In this document: piece by piece, positions 23,488-38,400 of the stretch
How positions within the stretch are numbered: the first letter of the stretch is position 1
Layout of the letters: the number at the start of each line of letters is the position of its first letter
Assembly (NCBI RefSeq): GCF_036373705.1
Contig: NC_089856.1
Location: 9,635,001-9,699,000, forward strand
Length of the DNA stretch: 64,000 nucleotides
Direction: 5' to 3'
DNA from: Amia ocellicauda
Lineage: Eukaryota; Chordata; Actinopteri; Amiiformes; Amiidae
Made by a program: the position numbers and the translations under genes
Notes under the pieces: generated by a model
Database searches by the model: none
Seen by the model: only the letters and a program-made list of their open reading frames with translations
Told to the model about the DNA's origin: nothing

Positions 23488-26400
23488 GCTGATTTTCAAG
23501 TTATCCGCACCTTATTTATAATTTAAGATGTGCTAACTAACAAAACAAAAAAAACTGACATGAAGGAAAGCACTAGTCTCACCTTTCTCTTGTTTCTAAT
23601 CCTGGGATTGAGACCACAGATATCTTGTGAGACGACTGCCTGGCTTTCCTACTCTTTGTAACACGACAGTGGTAACCAGACTTCGTTTCTCTTTACTGAT
23701 TTGATTTTCTTTTTCTGGTCTTTGATTTTGTCTTTAGCAGTTCAATTATTGGGCTGTGCAACAGTCTTTGAGCCGAAGCAGTGAATGTCATTGAGGAAAG
23801 CGTGGTACGATGGCTGTATTCGAGAGTTATTATACACAATCCTGTTGAGAACTGCACTATAAAGCAATGGCAGCGCAAGGTGGATCAGTTGCTGGTGCAG
23901 AAAGCTGAACTGTGGCTTCTGTTGGAAGGCAAGCCAATCTTGGGTGTCTGCGTTTCGAACGGAAAGGGTTACTCGGGTTAGGCTCCACTGGATGAAGTGG
24001 TTATTAAAAAAGGATGGAAGCGACAAACCCAAATGGTTACAATCACATGTAGTTACAACCTTTATCCTTCTCCCTGTACCCCCTCTCTCACCTTCCCTAT
24101 CTTTCCCATCCCTCTCCTCACTGTCCTGAATGCCTCTGTTTAGCCCGTGACCTCTTCATTTCTATTAACAATCTTTGTCACTATCAAGGGCAAGTAAAGA
24201 AAAACAAAACAAAGCAAACACACCCCACTGAAAGCACAGACGATTACTGTCAATACATTAAGTTGGCCGTACAGGGTTACAAAGCTGTTTTCCCGAGCAG
24301 ATGTCCACCTGCCTCGACAGATCAGGTTTATGGTTTTCATTAGCATGCACATCCATTATTGTGTTTGGGGCCGGTCGTGCGCTAAAGGCTGGTCACCATG
24401 GTGCTCTTGCTGGAATTGAGTGTTTTTGTAATCGCACACTTGCAAAAACATGTGACCGTGTCCTCCCTATCGTCTGATGGCATAGTCTGTCTAGTGGTCT
24501 AGTTACCCTCTACTGTCACTGCTACCAGGATTTTCTGCACTTCATGCTTGTATCACGTTCAGTGGTTTTGGCAGGGTGGGGGGGACTAGTTGCAATTCCT
24601 GCTACTTAGCAGCTTAATCCATTCCAAGTTGTCTAAACTGTAGGAGTCTTTAGCTGATGGATGATTAGATTATTTTGGAAAAGAGCTTTTGCTGTAAGAA
24701 GAAATTCTGGGCAACCACCTTCTTCCAAAGTGAACTCCCCAGCCGCTCTTAATGTTCCCTGTAGTGGGATCATACAGTTGGTCTCTCTCCAAATGTCATG
24801 CCGTTCTCTCCAGTCTTGGGGACAGCAATCGGGGACACGTGTAACAGTATCTGAGAGTGAGTAAGTTGACACATTACCCAAGTCTCTGCTCCCAGTGTCA
24901 ACCTTCAGAAGAGCTCCACATGTGCTTTAGACCCTCTGCAGAAGCAAAAGGAAGCAAAAATGGAAACTCCAATTTACCTGTGAAGAGCTTGTGGAGAAAC
25001 TTACAAACTGTCCCTCCGAGAGCGGCCTATACGGCACCCAGTGAGCGACCTGGTGAAGGCCGAGCACCTCCTCTTCAGTAATTGCCCATGACTCGTTTGT
25101 GGTGTCCAGGATGGGAGGGTGACCTGGCGATGAGTTTGAACTGGGACAAGATGAATCTCTTTTTGTGCAAGAGGTGTGTATTCTTTGGCTTTGTTTGGCA
25201 CCTAGCAACTGTGCTTGGAGCCCCAATCTCCAGAGGTTTCAGAAACCTTTTTTGTTTTGTGAACTGTTATAGATTTATTTCTTTGAATTAGGTATTTTCC
25301 CCTTCGCTATATAGTGGCAGCAAGTAGTATAATGTTTAAGAGTTTCAACGTTAAGTGAGCACACACAAAATCAACAATCTTCCATCCTACTCTCTATCTG
25401 AAGTGCCTTTTTGCAAGCCTAACCTTAACAGTCTCTGGGAATTCAGAATAAGACTGTTGAATAGTTAACATCTGGGCACATGTCTTCTAGGTGTTTCAGA
25501 AGCACTGGGCAACTTAGTCACAATGAAAATGAAGTGAAATGGCAGTAGTGCTGTAGTAAATCGGCTAAAGAAGCATTTTAGGCTCTCCGCTATCAAATGC
25601 ACTTCTGTAATGCCTTAATCTGCATTCATAGACCTGAATCAAAAAATAATGTGGTGGTGTTTCGAATGATTCATCTCTACAGGCTGATTAAGCAGTTTTG
25701 CTGTAGATTGATGCCGTTCTGTGTGCACTGCTCAGCCTCTGGAATGGCTGCTGGGATGCAGTGTTGGGTTTATTCCCTGCTGATCGGATGGGAAGGGGTC
25801 TTGTTTACAATGGTACAGTGGGCGGACGCTGAGGGGGCTCAGGTTTCGAGGCGGGGGGGTTGGCTTGCTCAGTGGAAACTTTCCGGAGGTAAACTTGCAG
25901 AGCTGTCTGCTATGAGCATGAAGCATTTACTGATTGAGGACATCTAAATGTGGTTGTGTGTATGTGTATGTATTCCTATGTACATGTATATAAATGTAAG
26001 GTGAGTGGAAACGTTCAGGGACTGAGTGCATCTAATGGACTAAAAAGGGAGGGTGATAAGATGGCACTAGAACACTATTCCCATAGTACAGATGGCATTG
26101 GTGCTTTATTCCCCCCCCCAAGCCTAAGTTTGCTAAACTACTGGGGGGAAAGAAATCACCTGTTGCTTCCAAGTGATTCCAAACAAATAAAAAACTGTAG
26201 GGTCTTAAATTTAGTAACTGAAGTTATTAATATGCTTAATTAGAACATCATTCAGTTTACACAACACAAGCCACGGTGAAAATAGTGTTATATGTATCTA
26301 TATATACTTCTTGAACTGCTGAGGAGGTGCACATAAATGTCACTGAGTCTGAGCTCCGTTCCCTGTTGATCTTGGTGAGGATTGGGACATGGATGCGCTC

Positions 26401-29400
26401 TTTGTTGGCTGTACTTTCTCAAGCACTCGTGCTCATCTGTTTGCACCGCTGTGTCCTTATTTACAGTGATCGCACCGAGGAAGAACGTAGAGGCTTGCCC
26501 TGGATAACGCAGTTGGAAGTACTGAGGGGAATATTTTGTTCTACAGTGTTAAAACTTGGGAATGAAATATTTAAAGACTTGCTATACGGGGTTCCTTGAA
26601 TACTAGACGTCTCGCATGCCACTCAGTCTGATCTGTGGCAGTTTCAGACAGTGAGGAGAGATCAGTGTGGTGGTGTTCCAGAGGACGGGAGCACCTGCTG
26701 GTCTTTCGTGGCAATCCTGATGAAATGAGCTTCTGCGCCCTGTCCCACCTTGGCACTGCCACGGCCGTTTTTTTTCCTGTGCGGTCTTCAGTCCTGCTAA
26801 CCTGTGCTTGGTGTTTCTCGACCCATATTTTGCTTCAGATTATCATCTCTTTCTAAACTGGGAAGCTGAAGAGCAGGTGTGATGGGCCAATTTTAAAAAC
26901 AAACAATCATTTCCAGTCACTTGAGAATCTTTTACATTTTTTTTTTTATGGTTTATTGGTATAAGTGAGTAAACATTTTCATTCCTTTGTAGACCTTGTA
27001 TTGTTTTGTTCCTACATCTATGTACTCTAATTAGATATCAGAAGCTAAACAACTGAATAGAATGATCTTTTTTGCTGTTGTTTAATACGTCCTAGAGATT
27101 TATAGAAGAATTTTTTTGGGGGGGGGAAATGCCAGATTTTTTTTTTTTACCTTGTTGAAAGTTTTATAATTGCTCATAACACCAGTATTGATTTGCTATC
27201 CCACAGCCTGAATATGAATTACTCTTCATGCCACTCTGGGGAAATGAGGAAATAAACTGTGGAACACCATGCACCTCTCATTCTGACACGGCAGTGTGGA
27301 AGACGTTGCCATGGCAGTGGGTGATGTAACAATGACGAATAGTGGTTATGTGACAATGATCAGATGGTTTTGAGATACTTTTTAGTTGTAAGATAACAGC
27401 CCGATAAACATATAAGTTACATATCCATATAAGTGGTAACTTCATTTTTATTTTTATTTTTTCCCCCCATAGCAGTTTTTTTTTCCACTTCTTTTTAACC
27501 TTGTTGCTGAGAGTGCACGTGTGAGATTCCTAACCTTTTAATGGTCAATCTTGAGATTGAAAAATTAATCCCTCCATATTTTTGGTCCAAAGGCACCACA
27601 CTGATAGACTTCCAGCTACTGTGCTGAAAAATTATGCCCAGCTCTCTTGGTTACACAGCGTTACAGAGTGGCACCGGAAAGACAGGATTGCAGCAGTGCA
27701 GGATGACTCAACACGGCAGATGTAGTTGTCTGAATATCCGGAGAACACAGGAAAAAACAGAAGTGGAAGGGGGTGGGGGTAGGACTGCAGATAGTGTTAA
27801 TCGGCAGTGTTGAAGCTGCGGGGTCCGGCGTTCTATATTTAACTGTTGCACCCGTCTCCCCTTTGATGGCAGTCTTCTGTAGTGTCAAGAGCAGAGGGAT
27901 TAGCTATCTGCGCACTTGCACCTTGGTTCTCAACCTTACTGCTAATCACTAAATTACAAATCCCAGCTGTGCCTGATGGTGGATTTCCATTGGGTAGGCA
28001 AGAAGCTATCAAGTTATAAATTTATAACTGCCCAAGGTTGATGAAAATCCTTACTTATGGTGTGGATGGTTTGCAGACAAAATCCACTGTAAGAACTCAG
28101 TCATTACCCCCCCTTAAGCTATTGCTTCTGCTATATTCTCCTTCTCCTTCTGCTGTGTCATGGATTGGTACAGCAAAAAAACTGAAAATGGGAATTGAAT
28201 CAATGCTGAAAGATAAAGATAACTATGATAATGTGAAACCCAAAAAGGTGCCTTGGTTTTAATTTAATCCTGTGACTATAGAGTACTAATCTGTTCATTG
28301 GAGGCAGAGCTGATCCAAGTGTTCGTGCTGGGGGCATTTTTGCTGACCCGTCTGCGTTCTTAATTTGTTCCACAAGTTGTGAAGAGTGCAGACTTTTCAC
28401 ATTCATAGCATGGATGGCGACACAAGTACCTGCTGTTAAAGAGGCAAGGTGACAGGGCTTGCATTTGTGTTTTTCAGAATATTGTATATCTTTGCAATCT
28501 ATTGGAGCAGGACTTTGGGAAGCCTTAGTTTTTGTTCTTCCTCCTTCAAGGTAGATGAGCAGATTGGCCTGCCTGCGTCAGTCTCACTCATACTCTGCTC
28601 TCTACAGTGACAGCTCGGGTGGTTAGTCGTGACTGGTTTGGTGTGCCGTGTTGTTTCCAAGGAAACCAACAGATCTAAAATGCTCACACCAGCCCTCCCT
28701 TCCCCAGCCCTGTTTGTTCTGCTATTTCCATCTACGGTCTTTGTCATTAATTGTTAATTGCCCCAGCTTCCAATATCACCCAGCTAGAAATCCAATGTCT
28801 TAAGAAAATGGGAGTGCTTGCAACCTTATGGGGTTGAAAAACAGTAGGAGTACCTAACAATAGGACCCTGCCCAAGATATGTAGGATGTGCCCATGTCCA
28901 GTCATAAGTGGTTGTGCAGTGACTTGTGGGCGGGTCCATTTGAACAGGGGTAAAAAGAACCTTGTATGGCTATACTGTGGTAAGAGGGGACACCACATTC
29001 AAGCAAAGCAATCCTGTATCGAGAGACTTCCTTTTCCTGCTCGGTGCTGTCGTCTGTGATTCAGGTGTGGGCTAGAATATTTCCCATCATACAAAACTTC
29101 ACAAATGAACTAGTCCCATTTGAAGTTAAGAGGAGCCGTATTCATGCAGTTTACATGTATAACGGCACTGTTTAAAAAATGAAAAAATATATAATCCAAA
29201 CTAGGACCGGAAGTCAACCTGGGAAGTTTTGTACACTGGGGGGTGATTGTACCCTGCCCTGGTTATGTCCAGTGATTTGTACCTAGATGGAATTGCACAG
29301 TGAGGAGTAATTGTTGCCTCATCTATGTGACACCAATGTGAACGCACTTCCTGAAAATACCCAAAGTGTCATAGGAAATTAGAAAAATCACTGTTTTTGC

Positions 29401-32400
29401 AGTGCACAATCCTGCAGGTTTTATAGGGTCTCTAAATCGTCAGTCACTGAACACCTCAAACCCATCGTATGTGTGAGTATTTAATCCCAATGATTGGCTT
29501 GAGTAAACACTTGGCAGGTTGGATTAAATGGAATCAAGTTGTCATGGTGGCCAACCATGACCAGAGTTCGCCAGCCTGTATTGGGGAACCTTGGTTAAAA
29601 TGTCCTTCATCAATAATGAAGGTATACTTTCCCAGAGGAGCTTCGTAACTAAAAGGGTTGGGTTTTGTTTAGAGGTCACAAGTTTGCATTCTATGAAGCT
29701 CTCTGTGATTTCAGGAAGAGTGAGTTTTGATGGCCTGTGAAATGACAGGCTAAACCAAATCGGGGGCATGGAGAATCACACATGCTTTGAAAGAGTAATC
29801 CTATTGGGGGGGGGGGAATCCTGACTGAGCAAGCCAAGGTATTTCATTTTAGACTGGAACAGGGTGATATGATCCCTTTAACTGCCTCCCAGTCCTATGC
29901 AAGCACAATGCTCTTGAGGTATTATGTCAGCAAGCTCGACGTCTGTGCCGCTCTCCTCTCCTGCAGTGATGTCCTGGCCCTGCCCATCTTCAAGCAGGAG
30001 GAGTCCAACTTGCCTCCCGACAATGAGAACAAGATCCTGCCTTTCCAGTATGTGCTGTGCGCCTCCACCTCCCCCGCCGTCAAACTGCACGACGAGACCC
30101 TCACCTACCTCAACCAAGGTGAGGCTCCGGGGGCAGGAAACCCGCTGCTCAGTCAAGGGAAATATGACTTGGTGTTGCATGTGTTGTCAGTCACCATCGC
30201 ACTGTGGTCACGACCACCTGGCTGCACTCTCCTGCTTTGTGCAGCCGGAGGGGGAGGGGCAAGTGAGTCATCAGTCAGGAAACTCTGAGATGTTTCAGAT
30301 GTTAATGCATTTATTTATTTTTACAGCACATTCAGGGCTTCGCAAAATCTTTCCATGTCTTCACAGCAAATGTTAGATAAGTTGTTTTTTTTAAATCCAC
30401 CATTTTGTCAGTTCAGCCACTGATTTTGATTTTTGCACGTCACTGTGTTTCTCGGCAGCCTCTGTGAAACAACTCGGTGAATCTGTCAGTGGCATCTCTT
30501 ATTCTAACTGTACTGGCTGTTTCCTTGAAGTCTCCAAAAGCTGTAACATGCATAGTACATTTTGTTTTCAAGGTGCCTTGCCTTGGTCTTCCACTTTTAA
30601 CCTTTTAAGTACAGTGAAAACGGCTCTAATCTCCTCTGATCTTTTTTTTTTTTTTATGTTGGGAAAAATACAGCTCAGGCTAGAAATTGTGTAACAGAAT
30701 CGAAGCAAAAAAAACAATAAGTGTTGTCTAGTGAATGACAGTTTAGTTATACATTGAGTAAAAAGCAAACCCAAATTACAAGCTGATTCACCGCTATGCA
30801 AATTTCAGAGTTAATGGACTTAACTCTGATCGAGTTGGTTTTTATCTGTGTGCCACAATGTGCCAGTCTGTGTGCACAGATGCATCCAAAGTGTGGAATG
30901 GATAGATGTCCATCGCAGGGGATCTCGGAGAACAGCTGCTGTCCAGTGTTGCAAGTGACCCTCTCATTCTGTGTTGCAGGGCAATCTTATGAAATCCGAA
31001 TGCTGGACAACCGGAAGATGGGCGAGTTGCCGGAAATTACCGGCAAGATGGTGAAGGTGAGCGCTGATGGTTTAGTATAAATTTAACTACTATCTACTGC
31101 GCCTTTTATAGTAGTTTGACCTAAAATGTAGAAAGTTGCAACACCTACAATGTTGCACCCATTAAATGCCTGCGTGTTGGAGACTCTGCTTGTGTGCTGT
31201 ATGTTGGTCAGCTGGCATGTAAGCCGAGTTTTGCTTGTATAACTCTTTCAAGGGAATGATCAAAACCAATGATCAAAAGAACTCTTAAATTCAGTAGCTG
31301 CTGTAGTTTTGAGTAGTTATCCTTCAGTTTGAATGAAAGGTTTAAACAAAAATCTATTTGAATAATAGGTGTAGGTTAATTCTTTGAGTTTTTGTTTTTG
31401 TTTACAAAGTGCTGTGGTTGATGGGGAGTTTCTCACTTTGTGCTAAGCTGCCAGGACAGGCCTGTGGGGGACCTATTAACTGTGTAGGCCAGGTAGCTTT
31501 TGTACATCCTGTGCCTTTTGAATTCATATTCTTCCTTAGGCTGTAATCCTTCCTGTACTCTGAGGTAGGTGGGTTTAGTTAGCCAAATATAATGCTAAGG
31601 GTGAAGAAAGAGTGAGGGGCCAAGGGTTAATCTTGTGTGCCCTCTCTCCTGTCAGAGCATCATTCGCGTTGTGTTCCATGACCGGCGGCTGCAGTACACC
31701 GAGCACCAGCAGCTGGAGGGCTGGCGCTGGAATCGGCCTGGAGACCGCATCCTGGACCTGGGTAAGGGGAAGGGGCATTCACGTGCATGCACGCATACAC
31801 AAGTGTGAAGATGCACACAAACGTGAGCCTATAACTAGTCACTCTGGCTGATGCACTGTCTGTGTGTTTGAGAATGAGCCCCAGGCCTGGTTGTTCATCT
31901 GTCTGTGAACCATGCAACTGCATGAGAGCACTGCGCGCTGCAGGCCAGGTGTTTTTTCACAGTTCCATTTTCTGTGTGAGTTCCCACAGGTAGTGATGCA
32001 ATGAATGGTTTTGTAGGTGGGGTGCGAGAAATTCTTCCTTCTGTGGACTCGGCCACATTCAGTTACATTGAGGAAAAAAATATCAGTTTTGAAATCGCCA
32101 TGCTGCAGGCAGACCCATAGGCTGTGAATGGAAATCCCAGACTGCGGCCAGGTGCTATAGATAAAGATCAAATACAAATCTGAAGACCGTGGGTTAAGTG
32201 AGAACCACTGCTATAGGCTGACCCACTCCAGGGTTTACCAGGTCATGGCTATCCCTGTGCTTGGATGTTTTGTCTACCTGTTGTAACATTTTTTTTTTTT
32301 CCTTGCTGCAGATATCCCCATGTCAGTGGGTATGATTGACCCCAGGGCCAACCCTACTCAGCTCAACACTGTCGAGTTCCTGTGGGACCCGTCAAAGAGG

Positions 32401-35400
32401 ACCTCTGTGTTCATCCAGGTATGGAGCCCGTGCTCAGGCAATTGGGCCTCCTAACGTCTGCATGCCCATGGCAGCAGCGTCTTGTGATTTACCCTCCTGT
32501 ATGTGGCTCTTATTTTTGCCCTGTTTTTGTATTTTTTTCTTTTCAATCTGATGCAGGAGGAACCAATTAATCCTGTGCTGTATTATCCCAGCAGTTTTCA
32601 CAGACTCACTGTGTTAGGTCAGTGCTGTGAACCCTGAGTCCCTCATGACAGGGGGAGAAGATCCTGTGAAATGGCAAACTTTCAAAACCTTTCAATGTTT
32701 TGGCAAGCCTTTGTCAAACCAAGCTCTAGTCATTAAACACTCCTAAGCAGTCTGTGGTTTCCTCTGCTTCTCTGGAGATAAAATATATTTTAATCATATT
32801 GGGTTAGTGTAACACCAGAGCACATTCTGTCCTCCTACTGTATTTAACCCTTTATACTTCGCCCTATTTTTCCTGTTATTTTCCTGTTGATTTAGCGTTG
32901 TCCAGCTCTTTCAAAGTTTGTTCCATATGCATTTATGTATCAAATTAAAGAAAAAATAAATAATTTTAAAGCCAATAAATAACTTGCAAATGGGAGCAAT
33001 AGAAAACTTGTAACTACGGACTTAACTACTCCCAGTTCACTAGCTCCCTTTACGTATCCTGTAGTTGCACCTTATGCCCACGTAATTTGATGGGAACTTT
33101 GCGTATGCCCATGTAATTTTGGAAGAGCTTGCATATACCCTCATAAAATTTTGTGTAACTAATTATGTTGTCTGTACGCCATTCCATTCAGGTGTGTAAT
33201 TGTTAGCATATTTGGACTGAAAACCACAAGGCATTTGAATGCTTCCTGGACTGGGAGGTCACAGGTCACGGGGCGATCCCGTGGGTGCCCGTGTGTACCA
33301 GCCCTCAATCGTGTTGTTTGTGGGCCTGTCTTGTCCAGGTGCACTGCATCAGTACGGAGTTCACCATGCGCAAACATGGGGGTGAGAAGGGCGTCCCGTT
33401 CCGCATCCAGATCGACACCTTCAAGGAGAACGACAACGGAGAGTACACTGAGCACCTGCACTCAGCCAGCTGCCAGATCAAAGTGTTCAAGGTGAGTTGG
33501 GGGTGGGGGGGGGGGGTACTCGAGGTGAAGGCTCTAGAATTGGGGGACTGTAGAATGTGTTGTATTGAACATACCTGGCAGCCTCTGTTTTATTTGAGAG
33601 CAAGAGCGAGTCACAGAAATGGAACATACACATTAGTGGGGTTTTCTATATAACCCCTAGATCTTATTGTATGTTATGCAAGCCACCATGGAGCTGTTAT
33701 TGCCCAGGAACAGACACGGGCATTACCAGGGTTTCAATTTTGCAATGGCAAAAGGCAGTGGTTTGGTTAGTCCAAATTACTTATTTTTTGCTCTAATTTT
33801 GGTTAATTTGATATTGACAGTGGTATTGATACTTAAGGGCTAGTGTGAAGTAGGTTAATGGTTATATTGTTTTCCGTAGCTCTGTGTTAGTGCTGGGCTG
33901 CAGTCTGAACTGTTAATACTTGGAGCTAATACAAGATGGTATATTTCTGCTTAGTGGCTTTTGTCGGTCTGCAGTTTCTCAAATTACTTTTAACAAAGCT
34001 GACCCTTGGGGACTTCGGCATATAATCTGCCTTCGTCTTGCGGCAGAGAAAAATCTTGCTCTCCTTTCAAAATTTAAACTCTAATTTAAGAATACATTTT
34101 CAACAAATTTATATTTAGTATAGCACCCTTCACAGGGTAGCCACGGAGTGCTTTACAGATTGAATATTAACAAATAAATAAACCAAACTCTTATAGGATG
34201 GTAGATTGTTCTAGGAGAAAATAAATCTGAGCCAAGGCCTCCCCTCCTGGCAGTATAATTATATGATGCAGCAGCAAGAACTGTTTTGTAGTACGTCTAG
34301 AGACAATTTAAAAAACAGAAAAAACCCTCTGAAAGCCATCCAAATATAGCTTTTTTTTTTTTTTTTTTTTTTGTCCCCGGAGGGAGAAGAATAAGGGTCT
34401 CAGTTGAAATTGCACTGAGAAGGACTCCCCCACCAGCCTGCAGTGCATTAACATGCCTTCAGTGATTTTTATGTACATGTATTTTTTAACTGTGCATTTA
34501 CTTTGTTTGCCTGTTCTGCTTTTCCTTCCCATCCAACCTCAGCCTAAAGGAGCGGACAGGAAACAGAAGACAGACCGAGAGAAGATGGAGAAGAGGACAC
34601 CGCAGGAGAAGGAGAAGTACCAGCCGTCGTACGAGACCACCATCCTGACTGAGGTCAGCATTGGGCACCGACCCTCGCAGGGCTGGGCGGGATAAGGGTT
34701 TTAAACATGACAGACCTCCCTGCCACCCCGTGGGTTACCATAGTTAACCCCCAATGAGTGAATGGCCGCTGCCGTTTCGTGTTGTTCAATTACTTAAATG
34801 AAGCCTTAACTGAAGTATTGCTTAAAAAAAAAAAAGAGGCTCATTTGAAGCTTTTCCATTATATTAAATGGTTAGGGGACTATAAAATGACACAAGGCAC
34901 TTGAAAACGCAAACCTTTTGTTAACTAAATGGTTTACAAAGACTAAACTGGAAGTTCAGAGAAGGTTCCAGCTGATCTCTCTGGGACTGAATTGTCACGG
35001 TACAGCGGGGCCTCGGACCCGGGCTGAAACCACTGGCATAATGGAATAGTTTCTCTTCCTCCCACAGTGCTCTCCATGGCCTGAGATTTCCTATGTGAAC
35101 AACTCCCCCTCTCCAGGCTTCAACACCCCGCACAACAACTTCCCTGTAGCAGAGGGGTAGGTGACTGGGAAGCGGGCAAGACCCTTCGCCACACACGTGC
35201 ACTAAAATCTCAAATTACCTTTTGAAAGTTTGCAAACATTTCTGCAGTAATTCATTTGAAGTAGGTTGCAATCCTTAGTTTAAAAAAAACAGATTATTTG
35301 TAAAAAAACAATCTGATGTACTTGGATATATTCAGAACTCATGGTATCCCAATTTGCCTTTGTCTCTGATTTGTACTTGGCTGGATTGCTTTTGATTTAG

Positions 35401-38400
35401 TGGTGTTTTTCAGCGGGTTTCTGTTTCCCTGTTTTCCAGTAACGGTTCCCCCAATCACCAGCCAGAGCCAGTGGTCCAGGTGGCCGATGTAAGTGTATTC
35501 CTGTGCGTTGTGTGTGTTGTGTGGATGCGAGGGACTGGGGAAGACTGGTGTGGCAACTGACCCACCAGCATGGCCTGGGAGTGTGCGCACCGGGTGTGTA
35601 TCTGTCTGTGGACGCTATAAAGAAGAGGCAACAATGACTTCCATTGTTAATAAAATGATTTCCTGGATTTGAAACCCTGTAGCATGATATAAAATGGTCA
35701 AGAGTAACATAACTTTAATATGAGCTCAACAGTAAGATCATAAACACGCGTCAGAAAGCCTGTCAATTTTTTATATGCAGCAAATAAGACAGTGGAGGAT
35801 ACGATGGCTCCCAGTGTGCAAACTTCCCAGATTGACTTCCCATTTGTATTGTTTGTCCATTTAAAACATCTGTTAGACATGTTGGCTGCATCACTAAAGC
35901 TCCTATGTATTTCAACAAGGTGGAAGTGTTTGAATTGTACCAAACGTTACCTTATCTGTCCGCTTTGTTTGACTCTCCCAGAACTTCCGACGTTGAGTGT
36001 TTGGCGCTTGTTAATGACATCACTGTTGCTCTTGTGTTAAGGTGACGTAACAATTTGAAACCCAAAGCTCTGGTGTGATCTTTTTGGTAATGCGCACTGC
36101 ATTGGCAATTTTAACTGAATTGAAAAAAATAAAATAAACGCAGTGAAATCCCATGATCTCCCAATATCCTACTGCTCCAGAAGCTGAAGTTTCCTAAGGC
36201 TGATTACTGCCTTTGATAGGGGTGCAGTTGTACACCTTGTCCTCACTCCAGCTTTCCTGCCCTTGAGTGGTGGAAAGCAGGGTCTGTAAAAGTAATGCAA
36301 AATAAATTCCCTTTGGTAGTGTATCCATCAGACAGTGCCACAGATGGACGCACACCCGGTAGACGTCTCCTCCTGTTTCACGGGCAGAATGCTGACCTCT
36401 CCTACCCAGTCACTTTCACAGGCATGTTATTATACTGATTTAACCCTCCTTTTTCTCTTTCTGTAATGATTGAATCCACCAGGGGGCATATTGTATTAGC
36501 TGTGGAGTGTAGTACTGAACCTGCGGTGTACCTTCATTTATTCAGACCTCTCACGTGTGAATGTATTTGCTGGTAGCACTGCAGGCTAGTGTTTGGGCTT
36601 TGAAAACCAAGGCCGCACCGTAGGGATGTTTCCTGTTCTGGACACTTCTGCCTCATCTCTTGGTTAAAAATTAGCTCTCTTTGACTCGCTCTACTTTTCC
36701 GACATAATCTTGCAATATTTTACTTGGTCCACTGTATTCTGTAATTGGGCCCAAGGCACCTTGAAATGAGAAATTACAACCTGTTGCTATACTTTCAACT
36801 TTTTTGGCTGGGGATTTTCTTTTAAAATTAATACAAGTACCCTATTCATCCACAGTATATTCACAGTTTTCGTCTGAATTGTAGCATTTCAGGCCTTCAT
36901 GAATGACATTCGAGCAACAGACCCTATCAACTTACAATCTAAAACAGTGCAAATTCACTCTCAACCTACATTTTGTGTGCAATTTGTGTTGGCCATAATT
37001 TCCTATTAGAGCCTCCTGCAGCCAGAAACCTCATTCTATGTGTTTTGGATACCATGGCAGTGAAGCCACAGACCTGTCAGTGGGGCTTCATAGCAGTGAA
37101 TTTGCCTCAACTTGTAATGATAGAAGTGAATATTTAGGAGGACAGGGGGAAATGGAGGAAGCCAAATAAGGGAATATATTTGACCAGGAGATGTCCAGTG
37201 AATGTGAAGAGTTCAGAAGCCCTTAACACAGGCCAGATGTCCTTCTGTTTGGTACCACCAGATCTCTCCCAACCAACCAATCAGTGTTTAGGCCAGAGGA
37301 ACTGATCTTCCTCTTTTAGTAGCCCAAATCCAGAAACTCCTCGCTCCCTCCACCCCAGATGTGTAAACTTCCTATTTGATAACTAATCGGGTCCATTCAA
37401 GCTGGACTGGTTTTGTACACACCTGGTTTAGTACGGTTAGACCAATGGTATTCGGTAGTCTAACTTTGCTAATGGGGATATCAAAACCAACAGGTACCCA
37501 GACTGAATACTTCTCTCTCTGCATCTGTGTGTAATGCAGGTTGGCCCTGAAGTGCAAAAAGAAAACCATGCATGTAAAAAAAATAACATGTTTTTGCGTT
37601 TGTTTTGTACTTCAGGGCCACCTTAGTAATGCACAGTGTAAAATCTTCAAGAACTCTGACATTAGTTTAGGCTTCAGACCAATTTTAGCAGTTAATTCCT
37701 AATATGTAATGGCTTTATAACTTTGGCTCCCACGCTCCTTGTAAACAGAAGTGATCTTTAGTAGTATCCATGCAACCTTTTTTCTGCTCCCGAGCACTAT
37801 AACTATTCTATCCAAAATCCCATTGCAAATTAATTCTTCCATGCTGATGTGGTTGGGAGGGGGGGGGGGTGGAATCCACTGGTTGGAGATGAAAACTTCC
37901 AACCATATTTAATATAGTAAAAGTTTGCATGGCACACTAAGCAAGATATCTTGAGCCCTAGTATTTTTATGAATGTGTGGGAGTGCCAGGCTCTGCTCTG
38001 GGGTGTGTTTCTGTGTTGTCTCTGACCCCCCCCCCCCCCCCCCCCCCACTGTATTATTTTATTTCTGTATGGGGTAGGGGGGGTGTAAGTGCTGGGGCAT
38101 AGAGGACTGCATTGAGAATAATCAAGTAAAGTTGTAAAATTGAGAGCAATTCTGCCTTACAGTTATCCTGCCATCTTCTTAGGAGAGACCTTGAAACCTC
38201 CCAGGTACATATGACTTTATTTCCTGCTTTTTAACCACAAAGACAGTTATTGCTCACCCGGGAGGGAGGGAGATGTGTGGTGACCGGGGTCCCTGTGTTC
38301 GCACCGCTGGTATTCTAGCATCCTGTGTGGGCACTTACTGAGGATGACTGACTGCGAGAGGGCCTTCCTCTGCAGTTGTAATGGTTATCTGCCTTTGAAC

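Larger units (their letters stand above)
22038..29966 (+). other. TFCP2: TFCP2 intron 1
   Basis: 7.9 kb first intron. I see no exon of another gene on either strand. Contains a T22 run at 23460-23481 and a repeat fragment at 29190-29239 shared with POU6F1 intron 9. Confidence 0.85.
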
